Shown one piece after another: positions 1 to 9,361 of a stretch of 64,000 bases of DNA. Position numbers and translations under genes: made by a program. Position 1 is the first letter of the stretch. Every line of letters starts with the position of its first letter. The DNA comes from Candidatus Sysuiplasma superficiale (GTDB lineage Archaea > Thermoplasmatota > Thermoplasmata > Sysuiplasmatales > Sysuiplasmataceae): assembly GCA_019720975.1 (NCBI GenBank), contig JAGVSJ010000004.1, forward strand, positions 1 to 64,000, given 5' to 3'. The notes under the pieces are model-generated. The model made no database searches, was not told where the DNA came from, and saw only the letters and a list, made by a program, of their open reading frames with translations.

Positions 1-1175
1 CAGGGCCGCCAGGCGTGGGCAAAACGACAAGTGCGATTGCCCTTGCCCGTGAACTTGGATGGGACTACATTGAGATGAACGCCTCGGACAAGAGAAGTGA
101 GAAGGAAATCAGGAGGATCGTGATTCCAGGATCGGAAACGAATACATTCGCGGCCACTGGCGATTATTACTCTCTTGAAAAGGGAAAGAGGCATCTGATA
201 ATACTCGACGAGGCAGATAACATACACAGCAGAGAAGATAAGGGAGGTATCGCAGCCATATCCGATCTCATAAGAAATACGCTTCAGCCTGTTGTTCTGA
301 TTGTTAACGATCTTTATGAACTCACAAGGAGGAGCGAGTATATCAAAAGGGCATCCAAGATAGTTAAGTTCGAGAATGTAAGCTCTTACGATATCGCGTC
401 AGTGCTGCACAAGATAGCCCGGTCGGAGGGTATAAGCTTGAGCAAGGAGGCAGCACTGAGGCTTATCGGCCAGTCAGAAGGCGACGTCAGAGCTGCGATA
501 AATGATCTTCAGGCGATTTCAATAAAGAAGACGCTTACGGTGGAAGATGTAATTTCGGTCAAGAAGAGGGAAAAGACAATTGAAATGAGGGACGGTATAA
601 TTCAGCTGTTCAGATCCAGGGACAGGGGAGAGGCGCGCGCGATAATGTCAAGATTTGATGAGGATCCTGAGCACGTATCACTGTGGCTTGACGAGAATTT
701 GCCCTACTTTGTTGACAGCTATGAAAAACTTGCCGCCGGTTATGACATGCTTGCACGCTCATCTGAATTTCTGAACAGGGCAGGAAAGCTGAGCTATTAT
801 AAATTCTGGTCATATGCCTCTGACCTGATGGCCATAGGGTCTGGTCATTCGGCAAGGGAAAGTACGGCTAAAGCTACAGCTACGGCAAGGTTTCCTGCGA
901 TACTCACACGAATGGGATATCGTAATTCTGTAATCAGATCCAGGGCTTCTTTGATGACCAGGATAGGCGAGTACTGTCACACATCGCCCCGCAATGCCGA
1001 AAAGCTGATGCTCCCGATGATGCAGAGAATCTTTGCTGTATCCGAAGAATTCGCCCTTTCAATGATGAAGAGACTCTCTCTCAGCGCTGAGGATCTGTCT
1101 ATAATTTTGAACGAGCCCGAGGATTCCGAAATTGTTCGCAACCTGATAGAGAAGGCAAGGAGTTCGTTGAGTTGA
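1..1175 (+). CDS. rfcL: Replication factor C large subunit (5' truncated)
   Basis: Clamp-loader ATPase subunit that, with RFC small subunits, opens PCNA and loads it on primed DNA. The window opens inside the gene: bases 3-26 already encode the Walker A motif GPPGVGKT, so the start codon lies upstream. Walker B (LIILDEADN) follows about 60 residues later, then a lid region with SEGDVRAAINDLQ (sensor 2 type) and an all-helical C-terminal collar. The protein ends at TGA 1175 without the lysine-rich PCNA-binding tail seen in some archaeal RFC-L proteins. The next gene, taw1, is on the same strand 277 bases downstream with its own promoter. Family assignment is secure; the missing N-terminus is a window-edge effect. 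Confidence 0.93.
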   Translation, partial: GPPGVGKTTSAIALARELGWDYIEMNASDKRSEKEIRRIVIPGSETNTFAATGDYYSLEKGKRHLIILDEADNIHSREDKGGIAAISDLIRNTLQPVVLIVNDLYELTRRSEYIKRASKIVKFENVSSYDIASVLHKIARSEGISLSKEAALRLIGQSEGDVRAAINDLQAISIKKTLTVEDVISVKKREKTIEMRDGIIQLFRSRDRGEARAIMSRFDEDPEHVSLWLDENLPYFVDSYEKLAAGYDMLARSSEFLNRAGKLSYYKFWSYASDLMAIGSGHSARESTAKATATARFPAILTRMGYRNSVIRSRASLMTRIGEYCHTSPRNAEKLMLPMMQRIFAVSEEFALSMMKRLSLSAEDLSIILNEPEDSEIVRNLIEKARSSLS

Positions 1176-1452
1176 ATAGGGGCCAGTAATCTACCTGCAA
1201 AAAGTTGAAGAGATGAATGAAATTGATCGCACTTCGGAAGTTTTTCTGGATCACAAGGAAGCAGGCTGTCGGATCGGTCCGCTATTGCAGTTGCGAAAGA
1301 AGCGCCTCCACAAAGCGACCGTTCTCCGCCATTGTGTTGCGGTGTATATGAGCGTACCTCGGACATCCGCCCTTTGCTGACTGAAGCAAGGAACCTTAAG
1401 CTCCCGCGTACCGGGGAATAATTAACTTAAAGGACTTCAAAAATCTCTAATA

Positions 1453-2466
1453 TTGAAAACAGATGTCATCCTTATGGATCCCCAGAGAAAAGCTGTCCTT
1501 GAAAAGCAGCATTACAAGGTGATTGGAGAACATTCCGCAGTGAAGATCTGCCACTGGACCAGGGAGAGCATGCTTCGGGACAGGGGATGCTATAAGCAGA
1601 GTTTTTACGGCATAGAGTCGCACAGATGCATGCAGATGACACCAGCCGTGAATCAATGCTCCGAAAACTGCCAGTTCTGCTGGCGTTTTCAGGACTTTCA
1701 GGAAGATCATATCGAAGTTGAGGACGATCCTGAATTCATTCTGGAACAGTCAATCCAGGCACAGAAAAGGCTGATGAGCGGATACAAGGGGGATGCGAGA
1801 TGCTCCGCTGAAAAATGGGAGGAATCACAGAAACCCAAACATGTTGCGATTTCGCTTACCGGTGAACCTACTGCTTACTCAAGACTCGGGGAGTACATAG
1901 AATTGTGCCACAGGAACGGCATGACCACTTTCCTTGTTACGAACGGTACGAATCCGGATGTGCTGAGGAAGCTTGAGCCGCTCCCAACCCAGCTGTATGT
2001 GACGGTAGCTGCACCAACGAAGGAGATATTCACAAAGATCTGTGCGCCAATAAGATCCAATGCATGGGAACAGCTTATGGAAACGCTGTCTATTCTGCCT
2101 TCGCTTGATACCAGGAAGGTTATCAGACACACACTCGTCAGGGACTGGACACTTGGCTTTGAAGAAACTTATTCAAAACTTGACGCCATCGCCGAACCGC
2201 ATTTCATTGAATCAAAGGGCTATGTGCATGTGGGTTATTCCAGAGAGAGACTGTCGATCAGCAATATGCCCAGCCACGCGGAGATAAGGCATTTCGCTGA
2301 AAGGCTTGGCGGTTTACTGGGAAACTATGAAATACAGAGCGAGAGGGAAGATTCGCGCGTCGTTCTGCTTGTAAGGAAGGGTGTAGACCGTTGGCTTCCC
2401 GGACTCAAGAGACCGCTCGATGAGGAGATAAGGTACAACAGATCGGCAAACGCTGTTACGGTTTGA
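1453..2466 (+). CDS. taw1: tRNA 4-demethylwyosine synthase (Taw1/TYW1)
   Basis: Radical SAM enzyme that joins pyruvate carbons to N1-methylguanosine-37 of tRNA-Phe to make the tricyclic imG-14, the first ring-forming step of wyosine synthesis. The radical SAM cluster motif CSENCQFCW sits near residue 73, with the TYW1-typical HRCMQMTPAVNQC segment just before it and SLTGEPTAYSRL later. The length of 337 residues fits the archaeal form, which lacks the flavodoxin domain of eukaryotic TYW1. A TATA-like box attaacttaa at 1421-1430 is centred 27 bases before TTG 1453, suggesting a leaderless TTG start. ATG 1474 is the alternative. The neighbour fttA is convergent, 88 bases away. Confidence 0.9.
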   Translation: MKTDVILMDPQRKAVLEKQHYKVIGEHSAVKICHWTRESMLRDRGCYKQSFYGIESHRCMQMTPAVNQCSENCQFCWRFQDFQEDHIEVEDDPEFILEQSIQAQKRLMSGYKGDARCSAEKWEESQKPKHVAISLTGEPTAYSRLGEYIELCHRNGMTTFLVTNGTNPDVLRKLEPLPTQLYVTVAAPTKEIFTKICAPIRSNAWEQLMETLSILPSLDTRKVIRHTLVRDWTLGFEETYSKLDAIAEPHFIESKGYVHVGYSRERLSISNMPSHAEIRHFAERLGGLLGNYEIQSEREDSRVVLLVRKGVDRWLPGLKRPLDEEIRYNRSANAVTV

Positions 2467-2554
2467 GCGACACCGCCAGGAACACTGCAAACACTGCAGC
2501 AAGAGCTCTCACATATCAAGGTGAAACAACAGGAACACTGATGATTTCCGTGGG

Positions 2555-4480
2555 TCATTTCAGCCGGACAGTCTCGAGATTCATTGGAGCTTTTGTATCG
2601 ATACCGAATTTCTTGTGTATCGTGCTAGCGAGCTCAAGACATTTGTGTTCCTCACCATGACCTAGGAATATTCTTGATGGTTTGGGATCCATGCTTGCCA
2701 CGAAATTCAGCAGCTGCCTTCTGTCCGAATGTCCGCTAAAACCATCCACTGTCTCTATATTCAGGTTGATCGGGACGCCAATCTGCTGGCCGCGCTCGCT
2801 AATCTGAAGTTCCTTGGCACCCCTCTGTATTCTCCTTCCAAGAGTACCCTCTGCCTGATAACCCACGAATATCAGTGTGTTCTTTGGATCGTCGGCCCAG
2901 TGTTTCATATACTCAAGAACCGGACCTCCGTTCATCATACCGGAGGTTGCCAGGACGATGCACGGTTCGGTGTCGTTCAATATTCTGGATCTGGTCTCAC
3001 TGCTGTCCACACGCCTGAAGATGGGCGACAGGAAGGGATTCTCGCCATTCTGGAATATCTGCGTCCTCAGCTGGCTGTTCAGATATTCTGGGTACGCCGT
3101 GTGAATGGCTGTCGCCTCCCAGATCATACCGTCAAGCCAGACCGGTATTGTTGGTACCTGCCCTGTTCTCATCAGTTCTTCAAGGACAAGCATTATCTCC
3201 TGCGACCTGCCGACAGCAAACACCGGAATGATGACCTTTCCCTGCCTCCCCAGGACCCTTTCTACGATCTCCTTCAGTCCGATTGATGCTTCCTGTCTGG
3301 ATGCCTGTATGTCTTTGTACCCGCCGTAAGTCGCTTCAAGAACGAGAGCCTCCAGCCTCGGAAATTTGTTGTTTGCCGGATTGAAGAGCCATGTCTTCTC
3401 ATATTTGATATCGCCGCTGAAAGCAATGTTGTAAAGACCGTCTCCGATGTGGAAATGACAGACGGCCGAACCCAGTATATGGCCGGCATTCTGGAACGTG
3501 AGCCTTATGTCAGGCGCAATATCCGTTGTCTCACCATATTTGAGTGTGATGCAGTTGGCCACCTCCTTCCGGATGTGTGAAGACTCGTACGGCGGTTTTT
3601 TCCCCTCGCCGAATGCGACCTTGATCATATCGAGTTGAAGCATTGACATCATGTCACGCGTTGGAGGGGTGCAGTAGACAGGACCGTCATAACCGTACTT
3701 GAAAAGTGCAGGGAGCAGACCGGTGTGGTCCAGATGGGCATGCGTTATGACCACAGCATCTAATGATTCTATGGGCTGGAGCTCGGGCGCATTGAGATAA
3801 GGAGCCGGGACATTGGGACCTCCGCTGTCCTGGTCGGATGTACCCAGGCCGCAATCTATCAGAACCTTGCTTTCCCTGGTGCTCAGCAGCGTGGAGCTCC
3901 TCCCTACTTCGCGGAAACCGCCGAGGGAGGTAATCCTTATCCACCCTTCCCCCTCCATCCTCGAACGGTAAAGCCGCCTTCCAACTCTCCGGAGGAAATC
4001 CTTGCGCTCGTTTGAGATGGTCCTCATGTAAGTACGGATATCACCGATCGTCTTTGAAGGGATTGGAGGAGCCCTTACGACTTTGGGAGCCCAGCCTGTT
4101 TCCCTTTTTATCTCGTTCAGAACCGAGCCCTGCTTGCCTATAACTGTTCCGGGGCTTATAGCCTCAATTATGACTTCTCCTGTTTCATCCTCGAAGAATA
4201 TATCGACTACCTGTGCCTCTTCCGGAATTATTGACCTGATTTTCTTCTCAACCTCGTCCTTGTTCGCGAGAAGAGAGGGATCCGGTCTGATGTCAACACG
4301 TCTCTTGAGCACCTGTGCAAGCTGCCTTATGATCTCCGTATTCTGGGAAAATGTCTCAAAATTCTTTATGTAAACAACCACGACAGATGCTTCAAAATCT
4401 ATGTTGGTTACTTCCATCTCAGCCGGGAAAATCTTCTTTACCGTTTCTGTGACTTCTTCAAGCATTCTTTCCAGACTCAT
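2555..4480 (-). CDS. fttA: aCPSF1/FttA, KH-domain beta-CASP ribonuclease (transcription termination factor)
   Basis: Archaeal CPSF73-like endo/5'-3' exoribonuclease known to mediate factor-dependent transcription termination (FttA). The order is two N-terminal KH-like domains (about residues 1-135, with the second carrying GTVIGKQGS at 111-119), a metallo-beta-lactamase domain starting near 180 with the zinc motif HAHLDH at 247-252, an inserted beta-CASP domain, and a C-terminal motif LGHGEEHKC. The 641 residues match the usual family size. All metal-binding motifs I looked for are present. It probably acts on the nascent RNA behind RNA polymerase, which is relevant to the many overlapping convergent genes in this window. 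psmB lies about 90 bases upstream on the same strand. Confidence 0.95.
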   Translation of the reverse strand: MSLERMLEEVTETVKKIFPAEMEVTNIDFEASVVVVYIKNFETFSQNTEIIRQLAQVLKRRVDIRPDPSLLANKDEVEKKIRSIIPEEAQVVDIFFEDETGEVIIEAISPGTVIGKQGSVLNEIKRETGWAPKVVRAPPIPSKTIGDIRTYMRTISNERKDFLRRVGRRLYRSRMEGEGWIRITSLGGFREVGRSSTLLSTRESKVLIDCGLGTSDQDSGGPNVPAPYLNAPELQPIESLDAVVITHAHLDHTGLLPALFKYGYDGPVYCTPPTRDMMSMLQLDMIKVAFGEGKKPPYESSHIRKEVANCITLKYGETTDIAPDIRLTFQNAGHILGSAVCHFHIGDGLYNIAFSGDIKYEKTWLFNPANNKFPRLEALVLEATYGGYKDIQASRQEASIGLKEIVERVLGRQGKVIIPVFAVGRSQEIMLVLEELMRTGQVPTIPVWLDGMIWEATAIHTAYPEYLNSQLRTQIFQNGENPFLSPIFRRVDSSETRSRILNDTEPCIVLATSGMMNGGPVLEYMKHWADDPKNTLIFVGYQAEGTLGRRIQRGAKELQISERGQQIGVPINLNIETVDGFSGHSDRRQLLNFVASMDPKPSRIFLGHGEEHKCLELASTIHKKFGIDTKAPMNLETVRLK

Positions 4481-4570
4481 GTGTATTTTACCTTCCCTGT
4501 CGACTTGGATTGAACTGTTAACTGCGTCCCAATGCAGTCGTAATCAGGAAAATTTCATCGTTAAGTGGTT

Positions 4571-5212
4571 TTAGATGGATGCCTTCGCTATCTTTGACCA
4601 TCTTTTGTCGATTTCCCTGTCTTCCAGTTTCACGTAGCCCTTCGGGGTGATATTCACCACGACAGCTTTGCCGCCACTGGCGGAATCCCTTTCCATGGAG
4701 GAATGAAGAGCCCTGATTGCGAGATCTGTTGCCTCACTGACTGTGATGCCTGAGTCAAAATGGTCTTCCAGGACACCAAGAGCGAAGGGTGAGCCTGAAC
4801 CGATTGAGACGTATTTATCATCCGTCATTCCGCCCGCAGCATCAAGCCCATAAACGCTGGAACCACCAGAATCGATTCCGCCAATTATCAAACCGACGAA
4901 AAACGGCATGAACCTGTTGGACTGGAGAATATTGGCCGTCAAGGTGGCAGCACCCCGGGCACTCATCGGAGAACCTGTCTTGAGCCGGTGTATTTCAACC
5001 TCAGCCCTCACGTATCTGGCAAGGGCCTGATCGTCGCCTACCAGGCCGGCAGTAGTCATGCCAATGTTGTTGTCGAGCTTGTATATCTTATCGGCATGCT
5101 TGTGGGCAATGAGATTCCCCATTGTCGCCCTTGTTTCAGAAGCCAGGACGGTTCCGTCCTTGCACGCTATACCTATGGTTGTTGTTCCTTTCTTTAATTC
5201 TGAAAGTTCCAT
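4571..5212 (-). CDS. psmB: Proteasome beta subunit precursor
   Basis: Catalytic subunit of the archaeal 20S proteasome. The first nine residues, MELSELKKG, form a short propeptide; autocleavage after Gly9 would expose Thr10 of TTTIGIACKDG as the N-terminal nucleophile. The following segment ETRATMGNLIAHKHADKI is the usual S1-pocket region, and SGSGSPFALG supplies the conserved Ser/Gly loop later on. At 213 residues it has normal length. No alpha subunit gene is adjacent. A TATA-like element at 5241-5250 gives a short leader before ATG 5212. Confidence 0.96.
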   Translation of the reverse strand: MELSELKKGTTTIGIACKDGTVLASETRATMGNLIAHKHADKIYKLDNNIGMTTAGLVGDDQALARYVRAEVEIHRLKTGSPMSARGAATLTANILQSNRFMPFFVGLIIGGIDSGGSSVYGLDAAGGMTDDKYVSIGSGSPFALGVLEDHFDSGITVSEATDLAIRALHSSMERDSASGGKAVVVNITPKGYVKLEDREIDKRWSKIAKASI

Positions 5213-5240
5213 CAGATGATCCCTGCCGAGCTTAAAAAAG

Positions 5241-5250
5241 GCTATTTATC
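5241..5250 (-). promoter_or_regulatory. TATA-like box of psmB
   Basis: On the minus strand the sequence reads GATAAATAGC, centred 33 bases upstream of ATG 5212. A second AT-rich element (CTTTTTTAAG, 5231-5240) lies closer to the start, so the exact transcription start is uncertain. Confidence 0.5.
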
Positions 5251-5484
5251 GATCTTTTAATCTTATTTAAGTATTTAAGCCTATAGAGGAGAATCCCGGG
5301 TGGCAATGCAAACAAACACCTCCGCACGGAAAGTGCGATTATCATGGCCGGGACCAGGTGAATGGGAATCGTTTTCGGCGAGGGCAGGACCTTTTCGGGG
5401 ATAGCTGTCGGGGCGGTACAGGCACACATTCGGAGAGATAAGCTTCAAAGACAATTAAGTACATGAAATAGGATTGAAGATATC

Positions 5485-5781
5485 ATGTTGCCCCCCGTCA
5501 TTGCACCATATGCCCCGTTGATAATCATAGTGCTTGTCTTTCTGGACGGACTTTTCTTTGGTCTGGCATTCAAAAAGGGAGTGACTGCATTCGTGTTTGT
5601 CGTTGTCGCATTCGCCATAGCTGATTTCATAGGCCTTTATTTCATACCTCATATCCCGATGTCTGCCATCATTTCGCAGGCAATGTTAGACCTCTCCCTG
5701 TTGCATCTTGGCCTCATTACGATCACAGCGACTTTCATCTTCTTTCTTGTTGGCATTGCGATAGGCGTTGCAAAAGGCTGA
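5485..5781 (+). CDS. Small integral membrane protein, unknown function
   Basis: A 98-residue very hydrophobic protein with three predicted membrane segments, roughly residues 8-28, 34-56 and 70-96, separated by short loops (FKKG; PHIPMS). I do not recognise a family. A box containing caattaagta is centred about 27 bases before ATG 5485, which supports a leaderless transcript and a real gene. It is followed by an intergenic stretch holding a structured element and then srp54 on the same strand. No catalytic or metal-binding motif is visible. Confidence 0.65.
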   Translation: MLPPVIAPYAPLIIIVLVFLDGLFFGLAFKKGVTAFVFVVVAFAIADFIGLYFIPHIPMSAIISQAMLDLSLLHLGLITITATFIFFLVGIAIGVAKG

Positions 5782-5890
5782 TTATGAATTGCCACGCATT
5801 CACGGAGGCGAATGCCCGATAGCCACCTGCTGCAGCGGGAACGCAGACACAATTGAATTGCAGAGGATTAGAAATGTTTTAATACTAGGC

Positions 5891-5962
5891 ACCCTATCGT
5901 AATAGATAGGGTTTTGGGCTGGTTGTTAGAGTGCATCCCATCCCTTCTGACAAAACTGGCCC
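5891..5962 (+). ncRNA. Candidate structured RNA: two stem-loops upstream of srp54
   Basis: A TATA-like gttttaatac at 5876-5885 is followed by an 8-bp perfect hairpin (5891-5898 with 5905-5912, loop GTAATA). A longer stem follows: 5916-5924 pairs with 5954-5962 (nine pairs, two of them G-U), continuing with 5925-5930 against 5946-5951 across a two-base bulge. It lies between the small membrane protein and the srp54 promoter. It is too short for the SRP RNA and does not fold as a tRNA. It could be a small RNA, a terminator of the upstream gene or a leader element. Expression is not known. Confidence 0.4.
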
Positions 5963-5991
5963 ATCCCTTTCTAAGTCACCATTTAATGTAA

Positions 5992-6003
5992 AGTTAAAAA
6001 TAG
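5992..6003 (+). promoter_or_regulatory. TATA-like box of srp54
   Basis: The sequence agttaaaaatag would place a transcription start near 6025. The leader then carries GGTGGT just before the TTG start at 6049, a ribosome-binding site that supports this unusual start codon. Confidence 0.45.
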
Positions 6004-6048
6004 TGTAGGACATAAGCTTCTGTTACATCTGTTTCGAATGGTGGTATT

Positions 6049-7386
6049 TTGGTACTGGATGCACTTGGTGAGTCGCTCAGATCTGTGATAAAGAGGATCA
6101 CCGGTTCTGCAAATATTGACGAGAAATTTTTGAAGGAAATAGTCAGGGATATTCAGCGCGCACTTCTGCAGGCCGATGTTAATGTCAATCTTGTAATGTC
6201 CCTCACAAAGAAACTTGAGCAGCGGGCGCTCAATGAAAAGGTACCCGCCGGCGGGAGCCTCAGGGAACATGTTATAAAGATCATTTACGAAGAGCTCGCA
6301 TCCATTCTTGGTGAATCCCGGCAGCTTCCCAAGGAAAAGCAGACCATAATGCTTGTTGGTCTGTACGGTCAGGGCAAGACAACAACTGCAGGAAAACTTG
6401 CCAGGTTCCTTTCAAAGAGAGGGCTTTCAGTGGGGCTGATCGCAGCAGACGTGCACAGACCGGCAGCATACGACCAGCTTGAGCAGATTGGGAAGGAGAT
6501 CAAGGTTCCTGTGTTCGGGATAAGGGAAGAGAGGGACCCTCTCAGGATTGTCAGCGACGGGATGAAACAGTTTTCTGCTCTTGACGTCAAGATCATTGAC
6601 ACTAGCGGAAGGCATTCGCTGGAGCCTGATCTGATAGATGAGATAAAGAGGATAGAGGGCCTCGCCAAACCTGAACAGCGTATACTCGTTCTCGACGCTT
6701 CAGTAGGACAGCAGGCAGGCTCTCAGGCAAAGGCATTCCATGAGGCGGTCAATGTAAACGGTGTCATATTGACGAAACTCGACGGTTCCGCAAAGGGCGG
6801 CGGCGCTCTGAGTGCAGTGGGCCATACTGGCGCACCCATTATTTTCATAGGGACTGGTGAACACCTGGAGGATCTGGAAACATTCGATACAGAGCGCTTT
6901 ATCTCAAGATTGCTTGGAATGGGGGATCTCCATGCTCTGCTGGAAAAGATGAAGGAGAACATTGACGAGGGCAGAGCCGAAGAAACAGCTAGGAAGATAA
7001 TGTCTGGGCACTTCACACTGAGGGAGATGTACGAACAGATGGAAATGATGGCTGATGTCGGGCCGCTTAAGAAGATAATGTCGATGCTTCCTGGCATGCC
7101 CGGCATGAGAACAGACATCGATCCAGAGGAGCTGCAGGCAAGATTGCACCGATTCAGGGTAATAATGGATTCCATGACAGATGATGAAATGGAAAATCCT
7201 AAGATAATCAAGTCCAGCAGGATAATGAGGATCGCAAGAGGTGCAGGCACTGAACAGAAGAACGTCAGGGAACTGCTGAAACAGTACAATCTTTCGCGGA
7301 GAGCAGTAAAAGGCTTCCTCGGCAACCGGAAGCTGAGAAGGCAGCTGATGAAGCAGATGAGAGAGCAGAAGGCATCTGATGAATGA
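6049..7386 (+). CDS. srp54: Signal recognition particle 54 kDa protein
   Basis: SRP GTPase that binds signal sequences and SRP RNA and targets ribosomes to the membrane receptor. It has an N-terminal four-helix N domain (residues 1-85), then the G domain with G1 GLYGQGKTT at 104-112, DTSGRH (G3) near 184 and TKLDGSAKGGG (G4) near 240. A methionine-rich M domain from about 300 contains the GMPGM loop and a basic RNA-binding helix. Length 445 is typical. TTG at 6049 is preferred because it gives the usual N-terminus and is preceded by GGTGGT. trmY overlaps the last eight bases, so the two are probably cotranscribed. SRP RNA is not in this window. Confidence 0.96.
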   Translation: MVLDALGESLRSVIKRITGSANIDEKFLKEIVRDIQRALLQADVNVNLVMSLTKKLEQRALNEKVPAGGSLREHVIKIIYEELASILGESRQLPKEKQTIMLVGLYGQGKTTTAGKLARFLSKRGLSVGLIAADVHRPAAYDQLEQIGKEIKVPVFGIREERDPLRIVSDGMKQFSALDVKIIDTSGRHSLEPDLIDEIKRIEGLAKPEQRILVLDASVGQQAGSQAKAFHEAVNVNGVILTKLDGSAKGGGALSAVGHTGAPIIFIGTGEHLEDLETFDTERFISRLLGMGDLHALLEKMKENIDEGRAEETARKIMSGHFTLREMYEQMEMMADVGPLKKIMSMLPGMPGMRTDIDPEELQARLHRFRVIMDSMTDDEMENPKIIKSSRIMRIARGAGTEQKNVRELLKQYNLSRRAVKGFLGNRKLRRQLMKQMREQKASDE

Positions 7387-7987
7387 TGTTCTCCCGTTTG
7401 GTCTCCGACGTTTTGTTGTATTCCTCCATGCTGTTCCAACGGATGGCAGTTTCAGCCTAAATGATCTGCCGGGAAGCGGAGGAAGGGTGGACGTTGCGGC
7501 CAGATGCGTCGGGGCAGCACTCCTTGTTTCGAACGGAATACGCAAGGATGCTTCAGTAACATTCATATTTGAGGGTAGGGCTGAAAGAGCACTCTCTGTG
7601 TCGGTTTTCGGCCAGACTGTAAGGTATCTGAATCCGGACGAGAGGACCACGGCCGCACTGATCAAAAATGCACTGCAGAAGGCCAGAAAGACAGAATCGG
7701 GCTTTTCCAGCCCTGGCATTTACTTCAGAAGAGACAGAACACGAAGCATTCTGGAAGGTGTTTCAGAGAATACGAAGAGATATTATCTGAAGGAGGACGG
7801 GCAGAGAATCGGTGCCATCAGGCAGCCGGCCACCTTTTTCCTCGGAGACAACAAGGATCTTGATGAGTCGGAAGAGATGATGATGGACGACCTCGGATCG
7901 GAGAGGGTATCCATATCCGGGAGAAGTATTCACTCAGACCAGTGTATCGTGATTTCAAACTGGATTATGGATAACGGCACCTGCTGA
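7379..7987 (+). CDS. trmY: tRNA (pseudouridine-54-N1)-methyltransferase TrmY
   Basis: SPOUT-family methyltransferase (former DUF358) that makes N1-methylpseudouridine at position 54 of the archaeal tRNA T-loop, using SAM. Recognisable are the N-terminal FVVFLHAVPTDGSF, the segment RVDVAARCVGAALLVSNGIR, and the C-terminal knot region FFLGDNKDLDESEE followed by SIHSDQCIVISNW. The 202 residues match the family. Its ATG overlaps the end of srp54 by eight bases. Because it acts on the T-loop, the intron at 59/60 in the tRNA-Arg gene of this window must be removed before, or tolerated during, its action; that is an inference. Confidence 0.9.
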   Translation: MNDVLPFGLRRFVVFLHAVPTDGSFSLNDLPGSGGRVDVAARCVGAALLVSNGIRKDASVTFIFEGRAERALSVSVFGQTVRYLNPDERTTAALIKNALQKARKTESGFSSPGIYFRRDRTRSILEGVSENTKRYYLKEDGQRIGAIRQPATFFLGDNKDLDESEEMMMDDLGSERVSISGRSIHSDQCIVISNWIMDNGTC

Positions 7988-8184
7988 ATTTCCGGACCTG
8001 AACGCAATGCGCCCTTCGGGTCAGAGCCGCTTTTTCAGCAACGGCGCACCGATTCCCTGCAATAACCTGCTGCAATATGCGAAATTTGCGAAAGGCCAGG
8101 GTTGGTATCTGCACAATATAGTATCATTTATTTAGAGCCAGTACGATAGCGGGCAGAGAGGACCAGAGAAGGGGAAGACATCTG

Positions 8185-8763
8185 ATGAGCGCAAATCAGG
8201 CGACTGGTGAAAGTGGACAGGGAGAGAATGCGGGGAGTTCTGGCGGACCACCCCGGGACAAGAAGGAGGGGGACGAAGCAATCTATGCAATGGCGCAGGC
8301 AAAGCATGACGCTGACATTCACCGGCAGATCGCAAAACTGAGATCAAAGGGCATGAAGCACAGGAATAAAGCATCCAAATTTCTGCTTAAATCCAAGAAG
8401 GCCGAAAAGCGGGCAGCAGTAATGCTCCAGAAGGCCAATCAGCTCAGAAATGAAGCAGCGGCAATCCTTGAACAGGCGAAGACAAAGGGAAGGGCTGCCG
8501 CCGACATGAAGAATGGCACTCAGCCCCAGCCCAACGGTCAGAATAATAACGACGACAGGGAAATCAGGATTGCCAGACTTGAGCATGATGAGGCAAGGCT
8601 TCAGAAACAGGCCAACAGTTACCTTGCGAAGGCAGCCTCCCTTACAGAAAAGGCGACCAGGCTGAAACAGAAATCGATTTCGTATCTTCAGAAACAGAGA
8701 AGCCATGAAGTAGATTCATCACATTATATGAAAAGGGCAGAGGATATCGAGCGGAGCAGATGA
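8185..8763 (+). CDS. Coiled-coil protein, unknown function
   Basis: A 192-residue charged protein rich in Ala, Lys, Gln and Arg. After a Gly/Ser-rich N-terminus (1-25) two long helical coiled-coil stretches are evident, about 30-108 and 125-190, separated by an Asn/Gln/Pro-rich hinge (NGTQPQPNGQNNN). No enzymatic motif is present. A TATA-like ATCATTTATTTAG near 8124-8136 predicts a leader of about 28 bases with AAGGGGAAG before ATG 8185. It lies near another coiled-coil gene (9362-10258), so the two may form a structural pair. That is a guess from position. Confidence 0.65.
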   Translation: MSANQATGESGQGENAGSSGGPPRDKKEGDEAIYAMAQAKHDADIHRQIAKLRSKGMKHRNKASKFLLKSKKAEKRAAVMLQKANQLRNEAAAILEQAKTKGRAAADMKNGTQPQPNGQNNNDDREIRIARLEHDEARLQKQANSYLAKAASLTEKATRLKQKSISYLQKQRSHEVDSSHYMKRAEDIERSR

Positions 8764-9361
8764 CCCTTTTCTGCCGTGCAGCTTCAGTAATGCCGGCTGA
8801 ATGCACTCCGCTCAGCCGTTATATTTCCTGCGTTTTACGAACGGCGGGATGCACTAACTCCAACACCTTCCCCACAGAACATTGATTCCCCTCATGAATA
8901 TACAGTGACACTCGAAAATATCTCTATTGAAGATACTGCAACGCAGGTTACATTAATGGCCGGAGAAATGTGGCTGCCTTCCAGGAATCCCTTCAAACAG
9001 AGGCAGCATCAGACCGGGAGCTGTCGGCAGCGAACACAGTATTTCGCCTGCTGCCTTCCGATCCCCTGTCTGGCCACGGACTATGTTTCCCCCGAGAAAG
9101 CATTACCCGCAGGTGATGCCGGAGGACAGATGTGAAGCTGCTTACTCAAGTATGTGGAATCCGCACGGTTTGTTATAGTGCAGTTCTATACGCGAGGATT
9201 TGTGATGATCTGACACCGCTGCCGGTCATGGAACCGCTCTTTCCTTCTTCATTACATATCCCTGCTGCAACATGACGGGAACATATAAAGAGGAAACAAT
9301 GGACTGGACTTTGGGCAAATCTTATTTATAAGTGAATATTAGACGTTTGTCAGTGCCCTGA
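8764..9361 (+). other. Gene-poor interval between two coiled-coil genes
   Basis: About 600 bases with no convincing protein gene. The only sizeable open frame on the + strand (8905-9135, 76 codons) has the composition of random sequence. Visible items are a GGAGGACAGATG motif at 9121-9132 that recurs twice in another gene-poor region, and the promoter of the next gene (cttatttata, 9321-9330). Confidence 0.6.

Noticed and set aside
5361-5465. 34-codon frame MGIVFGEGRTFSG... before the small membrane protein
   Set aside because: No supporting promoter spacing, and the region overlaps the presumed promoter of the 5485 gene.
5891-5962. Interpretation of the hairpins as a tRNA with introns
   Set aside because: No acceptor, D or T arm can be assembled in either orientation; only simple stem-loops are present.
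8905-9135. 76-codon frame between the coiled-coil genes
   Set aside because: No ribosome site and low-information, Cys/Arg-rich translation; treated as chance.
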